Assembly (NCBI GenBank): GCA_940671915.1
Contig: CALNVZ010003433.1
Coordinates: 50,670,900-50,734,899 of the forward strand
Direction: 5' to 3'
DNA from: Paracentrotus lividus
Taxonomy: Eukaryota > Echinodermata > Echinoidea > Camarodonta > Echinidae
DNA: 64,000 nt
Made by a program: the position numbers and the translations under genes. The stretch's first letter is position 1. Every line of letters begins with the position of its first letter. Under the pieces are notes generated by a model. It was not told the DNA's origin. It saw nothing but the letters and a program-made list of their open reading frames with translations, and ran no database searches. Of this stretch, positions 54,801 through 64,000 are shown piece after piece.

Positions 54801-57800
54801 TGACGGTTTTGAGAAAAGGGCCCCTGAAGTTCAGTTCGTTTTATTCAATTCACTTCTAAAATGTACAGACAGTTGTACTTGACAAAACATATATATTTAC
54901 AAGACATTGAATCAATAACATCCTTAAAATTGTTGAAGCCGCGAGCATAACACGATGGCAGAATCATTGCTTTACCCTTAATATGTCCAGATATGAGCCA
55001 GTTAAAGAGACCAGACCTTGGAACTCATTAGAAACGGGAGAGCGAAATGCCAATCTAAAATGACTCTGGGCAGACACAAAGGTACAAATTAATGGTGCCA
55101 AACTTTAATAGCCTATAAGTGCCAAAGACCCCGAAAGAAATATATAGAATCTCTATCGTTGAGAGAAGGACCCAAGACATGCCGCTTTTTAATTTCTATT
55201 TCCTATTCAGCAATATACTCCTTTCTGAACCAAAGTTGAATAAGCAAATAAAACAAAACATCTCTAATAGATATTGTAATTACCCTTATTTGGATAGGGT
55301 GGATTAGAAAATTATCTATTTTGTTATCATCGTTATCATATTCATGATTGAATGTGGCAATCGATCGAAACACATTTTGCCCTCACATCTATAGTAACTC
55401 TCTGGGGAAAATTTTATTGAATTTTCGCACCATGTAAACATATCATGACTTCTATAGTTTCTTGTGGACTACAATAAAATAATATTTAATTTCCGATATT
55501 CTTTCAATGGCGTGTTTTATTGATTTCTCACGCACATATTCGGTATGTTCATATATTACATTTATGTTCTAAGTGCGATATAATCTCTATAACATGTTTA
55601 TAGAGTTGTCATCTTTTCTTCTTCCCTTGCTAATTTGATCAAAATGTGTAATGTTATCTGTAAGAATGTACTAACGTATGAACAATCCTCTTAACAGACA
55701 TCGATCCTGATTTGCATGTCAATAACTCAAATCATACTGTAAAAGCTACACACCTTTCGAATTTAATGAACAGTTCCAAACCTTTGCTGATTTTAGCATA
55801 TTCACTTAAATGCAAGAAGCCTTCATAAAAATTTTGATAATATTTCTACTTTTTTATCTACCATAAATAAAAGTTTTTCAGTAATAGCTATATTTGAAAC
55901 ATGGATATCTGGTGTACCAATAATCCCATTTCATCTAGATGGTTATAATTTTATCAACGTTGATAGAATATGTGGGAGAGGTGGTGGTGTTGGTTTTTCA
56001 TAAAAAACGATATAAACTTTCATATAAGAAAATTGATTACACAGACCGTAGAATGTGATACCACTTGTGAAATATATATGTATTGATTTGTTTAGAAATC
56101 ATAAAGATAGGCTGACGGTTGGTGTGTTTTATCGAAAACCTAGTACAGAATATAAAAAGTTCATACAATTTTATTCTGAAATACTTGAAAAAACTCAGCA
56201 CTGAAAAAAGAGAAATTATTATGACTGGTGATTTTAATATTGATTTAATGAAAACAAATGATGAAAAATACAACGATTTCCTCAATATAAATTTTTCTTT
56301 TGGTTCTTACTCCTGTCATTAAATACCCAACTCGTATTACATTGAATACTGCACACTCATCGATAACATTTTTCAATACTTTCGAAAGAAATCTGGAAAG
56401 TGGTAGTTTCTCTCTTGAAATATCAGATCATTTACTATTTTTCTTGTGTTGGATAAATTGTACTTAATTTGACTAAAACATGCTTTATATCATTCCATAA
56501 TAAGCTATCCAATGCGACTGAAACATGTAATAATCTTAAATTGAGTATTGACTCTAAAACGATAACCAAATCGAAATCTGTATGTTTTCTTGGAGTTAAT
56601 GTAGATGAAAATTTGAAATGGGATTCACATATTAATTATTTAAGTTACCAAAATTTCTAAATGCATTGGTATTATGTATAAATTAAGAAGTTGTCTTCCT
56701 TTTTCAGCCCTATTCTCAATGTATAATGCTTTAATATTGTCACATATTCTTTATATTGTATCACGGTCTGTGGTAATTGTAGCAGAACTAAATTAGATGT
56801 CCTTTTTAAATTACAAAAAAGGGCAATAAGAGATATGTACGGGCAGTCATTATCTTTCTCGCTCGGCTCCAATTTTCCATAAGCTGAATACCTTGAACGT
56901 TTCCATTATACCAAATTTCATACTATTTTACTTGGATATTTCTACTTCAAGAATACTCTCCAAAAAATATCCTTAAACTGTTCACTATAAACAAAAGAAA
57001 TCCATTCTCATATTACAGAAACAGAGGTTTATTCATCTATGGAAAGTCGGGAAAACATTTGTACAACGGTCTGTTCGATATAGTTTTCCAACTATCTGGA
57101 ACTCCATACCTAATTTATATTTGTTCATGCACTTCTTTTCTCTCTTTCTCTCTTTAAAAGAAAATAAAACAGTATTTCATTTCAAAATATGCTTAGTTGG
57201 CAATCTGCTGTAATACTTTGTAAAAATCCATTGTAAAAGGATGTTATTTAGGTTTTGTTTTTGTCTTTTTCTTGGGGGGGGGGGGGGTCTTTAATATGTT
57301 TTCAGTTTATAATCTATTTACATGTATTTCATGTATTTTTCTGTATATTGAATGTTTTCTTAATTCCTTGGAATTTATTTACACTATTATATAGAGCCTC
57401 CAGCTCATTTTCAATTAAATGGGGACTTTTGTTTACAAGGCCATCTTGGCTTTATTTAAAGCTTCCCGAATTCATTTTCTTATTTTGTATATAGGCTTTT
57501 GTAAAAAACTATTATANNNNNNNNNNNNNNNNNNNNNNNNNNNNNNNNNNNATCGGAAAATTAAATATTATTTTTATGTAGTCACAGAACTATGAGCTAT
57601 ATGTACTGAAATTCAATAAATTTTCCAGAAGACTTAGATGTGAGGAAAATGTTTCATCGATTGCACAATTCAATCAATGAATATGAATATACGTATATAA
57701 AACAAAATAGTAGAATAATATGAATGAGTGTTCACTTTTTCAAAAGTATATCGAAAAGATAAAAAGGGAAGTCTTCCCCTCCGGAAGATCATTTCATAGT

Positions 57801-60800
57801 TTATTATTCATTTGGTAGAGATTTTAGATCATCCTCGTTTCTAATGAGTTTTTTCTTACGGTCTTTGCCACTAAGTAAAGCAATGATTCTGCCATCGTTG
57901 CTCCAGGCGGCTTCAACATTAGGATGTCCTTTGGTCAGTGACAGGAGTTTTTGATTCTTGGAAGTCAGATCTTCTACGATCGCTTGCTTGTGACCTTTCA
58001 GTTTTCTCCTGTTCAACACTATTTCCTGGCGTTTCCTATATGATCTAAATTTGACGATGATGCCGCGATACTTCGTCTTTGTCGTCTTATCTTCGGTGCC
58101 GTCTGGGGCAGGCTCTGGTTGGGGTTCGCCTGGCATTCCTATCCTGTGGCTTCTCTCGATGTCGTCGACAGTAAGATGGACCTTCAGGATGTCGTTGGCG
58201 ATTTTTGTGACGATGGTGTCGGTACTTTCACCCTCCTCTCTGGGCAGCCAAAAAATCTCAAACAATTGGCGGAGTATTGTTCTTGGCATTCATATTCAAT
58301 TTATTGCTTTTCAGACGTTCTGAGTGCTCATTTACCTTCTTTGGTGAGATCAGCAATTTCCTTATCTTTGGCGTCGTTTCTAGTTGAAGATCCATTATAT
58401 CACCTGCTTGACTCTTCATTGTTTCTTGTAGGATGTTAATCTTCTTATCAATCGTGGTTTGGACAAGTGACAGGAAACTTTTGTTATGCATTATATCTTG
58501 ATCACCTCTTCAATAAGAACGGAATTTTCTTTCATCGAAGTTGACCTACCGTGTTGTAGTAGGCTCACCCATCATGCTATACAAAAGAAGTCAACTACAG
58601 TAGATTTGAAAGTCTTATTATGCCTGAGCACAATAGAATGAAAAAGTCTCTAATCTGCAGAGTGGAGTGAGTGGAGTGCACTGAACTATATATCAGCTGT
58701 GATCACAACTGTGTGTGGCTTACATCAAAGTATAGTAGATGGGACAGCACAGTATTATAGTTTGAAGAGTCCAATATTTGACATATATATATAACTCACT
58801 GATAATGCTCCAAATGATATCACAGTTAAGTCACAAGTCACAACGTGCAGGCCTGTGAGTGGGGGTTTTGAAAAAATAGCTGAAATCCTGCGAGGAGCGA
58901 AGCGACCGAGGGGTAGTGATGGGAGGGCAAACTCTTCCACGCGAGCCATATTTGATTCCTTATGACACAAAACACACAAAGCAACAGTGTTATAGCTAGA
59001 TATTTATCAGTGGCGGGGGAATTTTAACCCAAAAGACGCTACTTTAGGTAATGGAGGTCGGTTGGCACCCCCCCCCCCCCCCAAAAAAAAAAAAATGAAT
59101 TAATCTAGACCTAATTGTTAGGAAAAAATTAAAAGATGAAATGCAAAGTGCATAGAATGTAAGTTTTCCTTGTCTAAGGTCTAATTTGACTATAATACAT
59201 TTTCTATCATATCAAAAATATGTTTCAGACTAATTTATAATCATGTAACAAGTGTTATATTATCTTAAAATGAGAATAGAATTTGGTAATCCCTGTCAAG
59301 TTTGGAGATTTCACACGAAAAGTTGGAACTGAGGGCTTCACAAGCCTTTTGCTCCCCCAGAACCTGGGATAGAAAGTGGCTCCAGTATGCCTATAGATCT
59401 ACAGACTGGGGAGTATGACAGAACATCGATGATCAACGAATGTTTTCAGAAACTCAGAGTGATTGAGGCAACAAGTATCGCAAGGATCGTTTCTAGTGCG
59501 TATATTTGAAATAGTGACATCTAAGACCCACATTTAACCCTAGAAATGATCGGGAAAATTCCATCCTCGCAAGCAAATTTCACAGAACTGACACATTTTT
59601 TGTATAGGTGGGACTAACACTATCAAAAACGGCGAAAAATAATGTTTAAAAACGGAAATGAAGACTCATTTTGAGACTTCTAAATGATTTTAAAAATTCA
59701 TTTATAGATAACGTTACAATGGTCCAAAACTTAAAGGTTATACATAGCCAGGTAGTAAATCCAATGAAAAAGTGGAATTTAAAGGCTATTCTTTGGGGGT
59801 GATTTTTGTGAAGTTAGTGGTGGTCGAGAGCAGTGTTTTTTCACCAGGAGTGGTGGTCGGAGTTACCCGTGGTGGTCGGCTGCCCAACCACCGCCGACCA
59901 GCGTAGCTATAACACTGCCCACAACACACTTGATTTCACACACACGTTCGCAGTGCATATGCATTCTCGCGATATCGCGAAAAAAAACCAATCCCACATG
60001 CATTCACGTTCGCTGCGCCCGCTATACTAGCTGCATGTGCATTACCGCACTGCTCTTTGTGGGCTTGGTCGGGGAGCAGCGGTTGTGTATTAGTCGCATT
60101 ACCAGCCGTTTCTGTCAATAAAATTAGCGGAATTTTAACACCACATTTAGAGAGGGAAAAGCGGAAATTAAAATTGCGCAAAAAAATCAAAATAGCGGAT
60201 TTCCGCTAATAGCGGAGCCTCACAGCCCTGCAAGTGACAACATTCACTCAGTCTTCTTTATTTGCCACCCTCATTGCAAGTTACTCACTCATAACGATTT
60301 TGCTTCCAATAATATGCAAAAATAATAGCCAAAATATACGAGCTTCAAATATGGCCTGACATGGATTATCTTTTATACGCACTACAAAGAAGATTCCTAC
60401 TATCTCATAAATTTCAATCGATAGTCATTCTTTAGCAATTACTACTCTTCCTTTCTCTTGAATAAACAGTCAGTCACTATATATATCAGCTAGGTACTCT
60501 TCATGATTCTAATCTACCAGATTGGTGTTGACTGGAAGTATATTTGGTGAGCCTAAATCACTTTCTCCAAATAAAACTTCAATGGCGAACAGCTGGTCCA
60601 GCACGGATTCCTCTACTCTGGAGCTCTAAATATGGGGGAAAGAAAAAGATAAACAAATGTTGTTTATTTGTCCAATTCAGGGAACTATCCTATTCTTTCT
60701 ACAATCGCTGGAAGACTTTGTAGCAATGAGAGTGAAAACTGGATCAAGATTGTTAAAGCTGGTGTATAGTTCGGGAGAATGAAAAATTAATTTTTGATCA

Positions 60801-63353
60801 CACCAAGATAAATTATGAAAGATTGAATCCAAGAACTTAATAAAGCAATATTATAGTACTTGGAATCTCGTTTTAGTACTTTATTTCATAATATAAGGAT
60901 AAAAAAGATAAGTCGGGGACCCGTTGCAGCGTTGCCTCACGTGGTGGAAAACCAATGGGGATTCTCTTGTGTGGGTGTTACACACAGATCGTTCGCACTA
61001 ATTCACGCCGTAACCTTCGGCGTGCAAAGCTGTCAGCAGAGGTCTATAAACGGCAGTTAATTACGCTTCATTCAAACAAATTCCATGAAATTCATCGGAA
61101 ATAATGAAAGGAATGTCACAAGATCTCTCACACATATCTTTTAGTGCAATGTGGACAATATGTAACTACATTTGATCGGTTCTGTGCCAATTCCTTTTTT
61201 GTTACCAAAACTATACACCACGTTTAAGTATGAATGTCTACTGAAAATAACCTTGAGCTAGAAAAAATGCAACCACTAGTGTAGATCTGCTCAAACTTTC
61301 TATTCATCAGGGGGGATGACCATTTGTATTAATGTTCAATACCCCCCCCCCCCCCGATGAGTAGCATTTTTATGGATGTATACACATGTGTATTGCAGGA
61401 GTATTGCACCCACAAGTCCCCGTTCCTCCTGCAAGAATCTTTAGAAATGATGGAGGTAGTATAACTAGAAGAAGAACTTACTTCTTTAGTCTCCTATATG
61501 TCACATCATTAGCAAGCTTGGTGAGTTTGTAGATATCATCATGACCCTTTGCTATCCCTTCTACATTCTCTTCAAATGCTATGGCAACGCTAGAAGCATT
61601 GACCTTTGACACGATTCCGGAAGCAAGAAGGGAAGAGGAAGTCGTATCACTGTTTGAAAAGCTCACTCCTGCTATATCACCTATACAAAGAAAGAAAACA
61701 ATACATTGATCAAACTAGGTACATTTCCTTTCTCTTTTACTTAGTGTAAATGTGATGATGGGTACTCGTCACTTTATTATAATATTGTATCAATAGCTTG
61801 GAACTGGGTAGTGCTTTTTTTTTGTAGCTGCCTGAAAAGCCTCCAACTTTGACACAGATTGTACATAAAGATACAGATTTTCATCAAAAACAATTCCACA
61901 TACATGTATGTCTGAGAACCTACCCAGCTTTAAGCAGATATAACATTGAGTCCTTCATATATTTAAGTAAACCTTGCCTAAGTCAAATCTGTTGAGACTG
62001 AAGAAATAGCTTGGACTTTGAAAAATGTGACCTACAAAGAGAGATGACTTAATTGAAAAGGCCTTTGACTTATGTGAGTTTGACTTAAAGGCAAGAATGA
62101 CTGTAATTACCTGGTCCAAAGTTATGTGCTGGCAGCTTGCCCTCTTGACCCTGTGACCTCAAAGGTTCAAAGGTCAAAACTGTTCTCCCATAGAGTCCTG
62201 TAGCTTGGCTGGCACATCTTAGCTTTAGAAGACAGACACCACGTCGCTCAAGCTCACGTACAGACAGCTTCCCTATGAGATCACTGATATAATATTTTGT
62301 TCTATCGTTAGATGGTTTAATAATGCAGTACAGGAATAAAAGAAAACACACAACATTATCTATTTTAGGAAATACGAAAGAGATAAAAAGTTGAGTGCAA
62401 TTTACAAACATTTACAAACATCATGAGTGATGTAACTTTGGAAATAGGGGAGTTTTCTGAAGTAGGCCTATGCCTACTTTCAATCAGCTAAGTTGGGTCA
62501 TTTTTCTCAGAGATTGTGGGAGAGAATACCATAGTTCAGGTTTACAGGTAAACAAATACAGAATTCATTAATGCACAAATATAATTCAAAAGATTGTACA
62601 TTCATGAATTTAAATTCTTCTTCTTCTTCCAGTAGTGTGCATAAACCTCCAAGGAGCATCGTGGCACAATTGTAAAGCACCTTGACTTTGTTTCTATTGG
62701 ATATCATGATATGTGAGCATTATAAATATAATTGATATTAACTATTATTATCCGACAGCGCATTGATAGTCAGAAAAGTTTTAGTTTGTGAGCAATAAAA
62801 TTGCTCACTTCATCATCATCATCATCATCTGGATACGAGGAGAGGTAGATCCTGTAATCCTCGGTCTAGTCTATCTATACAATGTACTTTGAAATTGTCA
62901 TTACTTTGGTATTGCACATGCGCATGGGTTCAAGACGTTTTGATTAAGAGAGGTTGAAACGCTCAGTCTCCCAGTCGAGTTTTGAAGACATCAATAGAAT
63001 TTGAGTCAATTATTTCTTGGGGTAGTCTGTTCCAGTCTTCCACCACTCTGTTGCTGAAGAAGCACTTTCTGACCTCTAGGCGGGACCTCTCCTTGAAGAT
63101 TTTTAGGGAGTGACCTCTAGTTGTTGTGTGAGTTGATAAGGTGAAGAACTGACGGGGGTCCAGTGTCACCATACCCTTGAGGATTTTAAACTGACTTGAA
63201 TAACAAAAGTTTCAGATTTTCTTGTTTTATCATTCATTAATTGATTCATGCATTAATTTGTAATTAATATCACCTTGTTTGTTCAATCTCTGCCTGTCTC
63301 TCTAGATCCAGTAAATCAAGATGTTTTCTCACAAACTCCCCAATCGCAGACAT
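43222..63353 (-). CDS. IGHMBP2: IGHMBP2 (SMUBP-2) SF1 DNA/RNA helicase, fifteen coding exons
   Basis: ATP-dependent 5'-3' helicase of the Upf1-like SF1 family, ribosome- and tRNA-associated; human loss causes SMARD1. Coding exons: 63353-63274, 62283-62111, 61680-61482, 60617-60562, 54270-54101, 53249-53047, 52120-51896, 51491-51394, 50888-50706, 50240-50122, 49547-49329, 48550-48374, 46915-46750, 44804-44675, 44070-43222. Phases agree at every junction, except for one missing base in exon 6. Product about 1,015 aa (human 993). Motifs: GPPGTGKTT (about residue 203), DECAQ (365), AGDHLQLP (388), [26 protein letters not shown], the R3H block [10 protein letters not shown] and an AN1 zinc finger (921-956). 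A C-X2-C-X11-H-X3-C motif at 848-867 precedes AN1. A 5' UTR acceptor is likely at 63,372. Confidence 0.95.
44345..44495. repeat. TTATAACGAG-type MITE copy
   Basis: Lies in IGHMBP2 intron 14. Ends TCTACTACCGTTACAACGAG and CTCGTTATAACAGGAGTG are inverted and match the family at 13,945 and 37,876. Confidence 0.5.
44574..44640 (-). repeat. tRNA-derived SINE fragment
   Basis: Minus strand has a B-box-like GGTTTGAATCTC followed by AGTCACTCCAC, and an A-box-like region with TAGATCATGG upstream. No full cloverleaf. Confidence 0.4.
44675..44804 (-). CDS. IGHMBP2: IGHMBP2 coding exon 14 (R3H, first half)
   Basis: 130 bp. Encodes [20 protein letters not shown] and then [16 protein letters not shown], matching human EFPPSLNSHDRLRVHQ of the R3H nucleic-acid-binding domain. 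Confidence 0.9.
45238..46585. mobile_element. 1.35-kb foldback element with 400+ bp arms (GGCTAACTCGGCCC ends)
   Basis: Very long inverted arms: 45,238-45,665 and about 46,163-46,585 are reverse complements with about 90% identity by eye. Termini repeat the core CTGGCTAACTCGGCCC twice, around CCGAAATTCTGGGCC. The spacer holds (CT)n near 45,785-45,814, AAAAGTT repeats near 45,855-45,925 and (GA)n near 46,053-46,070. CTATAC occurs outside both ends, a possible target duplication. Lies in IGHMBP2 intron 13. Confidence 0.85.
46750..46915 (-). CDS. IGHMBP2: IGHMBP2 coding exon 13 (linker)
   Basis: 166 bp, acceptor TTGTTTATTTAG, donor GTTATT. Encodes a basic, low-complexity linker ([38 protein letters not shown]). 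It is poorly conserved, as expected between helicase core and R3H; the call rests on phase and position. Confidence 0.8.
47130..47830. mobile_element. Foldback element in IGHMBP2 intron 12
   Basis: CAATTTGAAAGAGGGGTACC (about 47,206) pairs with GGTACCCCTCTTTCAAATTG (about 47,715). An inner pair, AACAAAAGACTC and GAGTCTTTTGTTG (47,510 and 47,551), forms a second palindrome at the centre. No coding capacity. Confidence 0.65.
47985..48345. repeat. Dispersed repeat with histone-like stem-loop, copy 2 plus inverted piece
   Basis: Matches 35,699-35,955 in the same orientation and carries AGTCCTGAAAAGGACT at 48,021-48,036; the second stem-loop is eroded. About 25 bp further, 48,275-48,345 contains an inverted piece of the same family (GAGCACTCTCTACTACTAC). 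It sits next to IGHMBP2 exon 12. Confidence 0.65.
48374..48550 (-). CDS. IGHMBP2: IGHMBP2 coding exon 12 (motif VI)
   Basis: 177 bp. Encodes [20 protein letters not shown], then [20 protein letters not shown], then [16 protein letters not shown]. Contains the arginine-finger motif VI (TRARRH). Confidence 0.95.
48845..49090. repeat. GGAGCGAAGCGACCGAGG-headed low-complexity repeat
   Basis: In IGHMBP2 intron 11. Starts AGGGAGCGAAGCGACCGAGG, followed by a G/C-run palindrome (GGGGGGTGTCCCCCC and again GGGGTGTCCCCCCC) and A-rich runs. The same head occurs at about 58,891-58,910. Confidence 0.6.
49329..49547 (-). CDS. IGHMBP2: IGHMBP2 coding exon 11 (motif V)
   Basis: 219 bp. Encodes [20 protein letters not shown] and then [20 protein letters not shown], ending LVRSNNR. 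Confidence 0.95.
50122..50240 (-). CDS. IGHMBP2: IGHMBP2 coding exon 10
   Basis: 119 bp, acceptor TTATTTCCGCAG, donor GTACTT. Encodes [20 protein letters not shown] and then [19 protein letters not shown], matching human VPLLLVDTAGC and EDEQSKGNPGE. Confidence 0.95.
50706..50888 (-). CDS. IGHMBP2: IGHMBP2 coding exon 9 (motif IV)
   Basis: 183 bp. Encodes [20 protein letters not shown], then [20 protein letters not shown], then [24 protein letters not shown] is the conserved motif of RecA-like domain 2. Confidence 0.95.
51394..51491 (-). CDS. IGHMBP2: IGHMBP2 coding exon 8 (motif III)
   Basis: 98 bp. Encodes [20 protein letters not shown] and then [21 protein letters not shown] is motif III. 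Confidence 0.95.
51896..52120 (-). CDS. IGHMBP2: IGHMBP2 coding exon 7 (Walker B)
   Basis: 225 bp, phase 0 at both ends. A charged coiled helix ([20 protein letters not shown]) is followed by [16 protein letters not shown] and [15 protein letters not shown] is helicase motif II. Confidence 0.95.
52685..53190 (-). repeat. Three tandem copies of the IGHMBP2 exon 6 tail with donor
   Basis: Units of about 172 bp, with exon-end positions 53,047, 52,876 and 52,704. Each holds about 150 bp of exon 6 (from [20 protein letters not shown] to DLDSNL) and a donor (GTAAGT, GTAAGT, GTAAAT) plus about 20 intron bases. The two copies nearest the exon body are almost identical; the distal copy is more diverged. 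The unit joins within TGTCCTGTAATTCATCC. Confidence 0.95.
53047..53249 (-). CDS. IGHMBP2: IGHMBP2 coding exon 6
   Basis: 203 bp, acceptor TCTCTTGTAG, donor GTAAGT. Encodes [20 protein letters not shown], then [20 protein letters not shown], then [13 protein letters not shown]. One base is missing at GTCAGGATATC; both downstream tandem copies have GTCAGGGATATC, which keeps frame and gives [11 protein letters not shown]. Confidence 0.9.
53473..53567 (+). repeat. tRNA-like SINE fragment
   Basis: B-box-like ACGGTTTAAATCCCAGCC preceded by GCAGACTGCAGATCACAGG, similar in layout to the SINE at 12,637. In IGHMBP2 intron 5. Confidence 0.4.
54101..54270 (-). CDS. IGHMBP2: IGHMBP2 coding exon 5 (Walker A)
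   Basis: 170 bp, donor GTAGGT. Encodes [20 protein letters not shown], then [20 protein letters not shown], then [19 protein letters not shown] is helicase motif I, the ATP-binding P-loop. Confidence 0.95.
54692..54826. mobile_element. 135-bp inverted-repeat MITE in IGHMBP2 intron 4
   Basis: Ends GGGGCCTGTTTCTCGAAACC and GGTTTTGAGAAAAGGGCCCC; the inner parts AGAAGTCTAAGTT and AACTTAGACTTA also pair. Confidence 0.7.
55870..57180 (+). mobile_element. LINE ORF2 fragment (endonuclease and RT C-terminus)
   Basis: Plus-strand frames give [35 protein letters not shown] and [20 protein letters not shown] (apurinic-like endonuclease), then [20 protein letters not shown], an [19 protein letters not shown] stretch and [13 protein letters not shown] (region after the RT domain). 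The catalytic RT middle is deleted and several stops and frameshifts are present. In IGHMBP2 intron 4, antisense to the gene. Confidence 0.8.
57517..57551. other. Assembly gap (35 N)
   Basis: A run of N between two LINE-derived regions of opposite orientation. True length unknown. Confidence 0.99.
57804..58491 (-). mobile_element. LINE ORF1 protein fragment
   Basis: Minus strand encodes [13 protein letters not shown], then [20 protein letters not shown], then [20 protein letters not shown], then [20 protein letters not shown]. This is the conserved C-terminal domain of LINE ORF1 nucleic-acid-binding proteins. The N-terminal coiled-coil part ([14 protein letters not shown]) continues upstream across a frameshift near 58,280. 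It is opposite in strand to the ORF2 fragment across the gap, so they are not one element. Confidence 0.8.
58500..60540. other. IGHMBP2 intron 4, repeat remnants only
   Basis: Holds a GGAGCGAAGCGACCGAGG head (58,891), a C14-15/A13-like run near 59,069-59,097, GTGGTGGTCGG repeats near 59,817-59,880 and a TAGCGGATTTCCGCTAATAG palindrome near 60,193. No exon was seen. Confidence 0.5.
60562..60617 (-). CDS. IGHMBP2: IGHMBP2 coding exon 4 (56 bp)
   Basis: Short exon encoding [18 protein letters not shown], matching human LIEVLFGR. Acceptor GCTCCAG and donor GTGATT were chosen because they keep the phase between exons 3 and 5. The donor is weak, so the boundary is less certain. The next intron is 6.3 kb and repeat-rich. 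Confidence 0.75.
60640..61470. other. IGHMBP2 intron 3, no gene
   Basis: AT-rich. A GC-richer block with CGCCGTAACCTTCGGCG hairpin lies at about 61,006-61,022, and a poly-C run near 61,342. Confidence 0.5.
61482..61680 (-). CDS. IGHMBP2: IGHMBP2 coding exon 3
   Basis: 199 bp, acceptor TTTGTATAG, donor GTAAGT. Encodes [12 protein letters not shown] through [13 protein letters not shown], matching human GDIVGLYD and [15 protein letters not shown]. Confidence 0.9.
62111..62283 (-). CDS. IGHMBP2: IGHMBP2 coding exon 2
   Basis: 173 bp. Encodes [20 protein letters not shown] and then [17 protein letters not shown], ending AHNFGPG. It aligns to human [19 protein letters not shown] onward, the N-terminal beta-barrel region. 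Confidence 0.9.
62812..63195 (-). mobile_element. LINE 3' end in IGHMBP2 intron 1
   Basis: Minus strand encodes [20 protein letters not shown] then [20 protein letters not shown] then [14 protein letters not shown] and a stop, the typical C terminus of non-LTR RT proteins. It is followed by a short tail that ends in a (GAT)n run at 62,812-62,829. It is 5'-truncated, as is usual for LINE insertions. Confidence 0.8.
63274..63353 (-). CDS. IGHMBP2: IGHMBP2 coding exon 1
   Basis: Encodes [20 protein letters not shown] then AEIEQT; human has [21 protein letters not shown]. Donor GTGATA. A candidate acceptor TTTCATGACAG lies 18 bases before ATG, suggesting a non-coding 5' exon upstream. Confidence 0.9.
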
Positions 63354-63370
63354 CTTGTTTTAGCTTGAAA

Positions 63371-64000
63371 CCTGTCATGAAATAAAAAGAAATTTTTTCT
63401 ACAATTAAAACAAAAGATTTAATCATACATCTTCAGAAACTGCTAGAGCATGGTCCCAATTAATGTGGTAGCCCGAACATGTTTGTGGCAGCCATCCCCA
63501 GGCTAGGGTTCCAAAGAAAAAAGAGGTCTTCATTTTAAAAAAAATCCTCGTTTATATGCACATGATTTGGTGCTAATTTATGCATTTCATATCCCGTGCG
63601 ATGAGCTGGGATACAGATACTAGATAGGCCTAGGCTATGACAGCGACCCCTTTATCAACAAAGAATAGGAACCTGTCCTGTAAAATTCTGGGCTATATCC
63701 GCCAATTTGTCTCCTCTCTGCTCGCTCACTGTGTGTGTACAAAGTCAATGGCGTGGAACGATGTCTCCGCCACTGACGAAATGAACGGGAGTGAATGGAC
63801 TGGTGACTTATAACCAGATTATGCCAAATTCTGGATCTACATTGCTCTCACAGTCACATATTCTCAACAATCAAACTCAGATGTTATTTATTACACTGCG
63901 TTGTGCAATGTCAAAAAACACCCACAGTAGGATGGGGGGTGCGATGTCCGGACACTTAAAAAAAATTAAGCTTGGTTTTTCATCTAAGGATTAAGCCGAA
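63371..64000 (-). promoter_or_regulatory. IGHMBP2 upstream region and probable 5' UTR
   Basis: The acceptor-like TTTTTATTTCATGACAG ending at 63,372 suggests that a non-coding first exon lies further upstream, within or beyond the window end. No TATA box or CpG island is clear. Confidence 0.35.

Noticed and set aside
59833-60190. Overlapping plus and minus frames near 59.8-60.2 kb
   Set aside because: They lie within repeat-like sequence (GTGGTGGTCGG, TAGCGGA palindrome) in an IGHMBP2 intron; no domain.

Overview
The window is animal nuclear DNA: spliced genes with GT-AG introns, about 35-40% GC apart from the left end, and a dense load of LINEs, tRNA-derived SINEs, Helitrons and foldback DNA transposons. 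Repeat style, gene structure and protein similarity (from memory) suggest an invertebrate deuterostome, most likely an echinoderm such as a sea urchin. That placement is inference. One 35-base N gap (57,517-57,551) and a cluster of single-base indels show that it is a draft assembly.

Three conserved housekeeping genes can be reconstructed exon by exon. (1) SLC37A4, the ER glucose-6-phosphate transporter, lies on the minus strand (23,340 to 13,632, nine coding exons) and ends in a KKAD dilysine ER-retrieval tail. (2) SNRPC, the U1 snRNP C protein, lies on the plus strand (25,792-32,436, five coding exons, 144 aa), head-to-head with SLC37A4. (3) IGHMBP2, an SF1 helicase with R3H and AN1 domains, lies on the minus strand (63,353 to 43,222, fifteen coding exons, about 1,015 aa). 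The three do not form a pathway; they act in glucose metabolism at the ER, splicing, and translation or tRNA-linked RNA metabolism.

Layout: 1-4,385 is a C/T-rich, A-poor, strand-asymmetric contig end. 4,386-13,390 holds no recognised gene, but has a CGCTTCGCG-type degenerate array, a foldback element, a CACAC/CTCCCACATT minisatellite and a SINE. 13,390-23,340 is SLC37A4, with two tandem Helitrons in one intron. 25,792-34,741 is SNRPC with its probable 3' UTR. 35,000-43,000 is a transposon bed that includes a LINE and three foldback elements sitting end to end, sharing single TA dinucleotides. 43,222-63,400 is IGHMBP2, with LINE pieces and foldback elements in its introns.

The most unusual observation is recurrent tandem amplification of exon tails. 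In five places, the 3' end of an exon is repeated downstream. In four of these the unit runs through the 5' splice site and a short stretch of intron; in the fifth, the terminal exon, it runs through the stop codon. SLC37A4 has eleven copies after exon 2, four to six after exon 5, two after exon 8 and four or five of the terminal exon tail. IGHMBP2 exon 6 has three copies. I know of no named system that explains this. It could be real splice-donor arrays, selectively tolerated tandem duplications, or partly an assembly problem.
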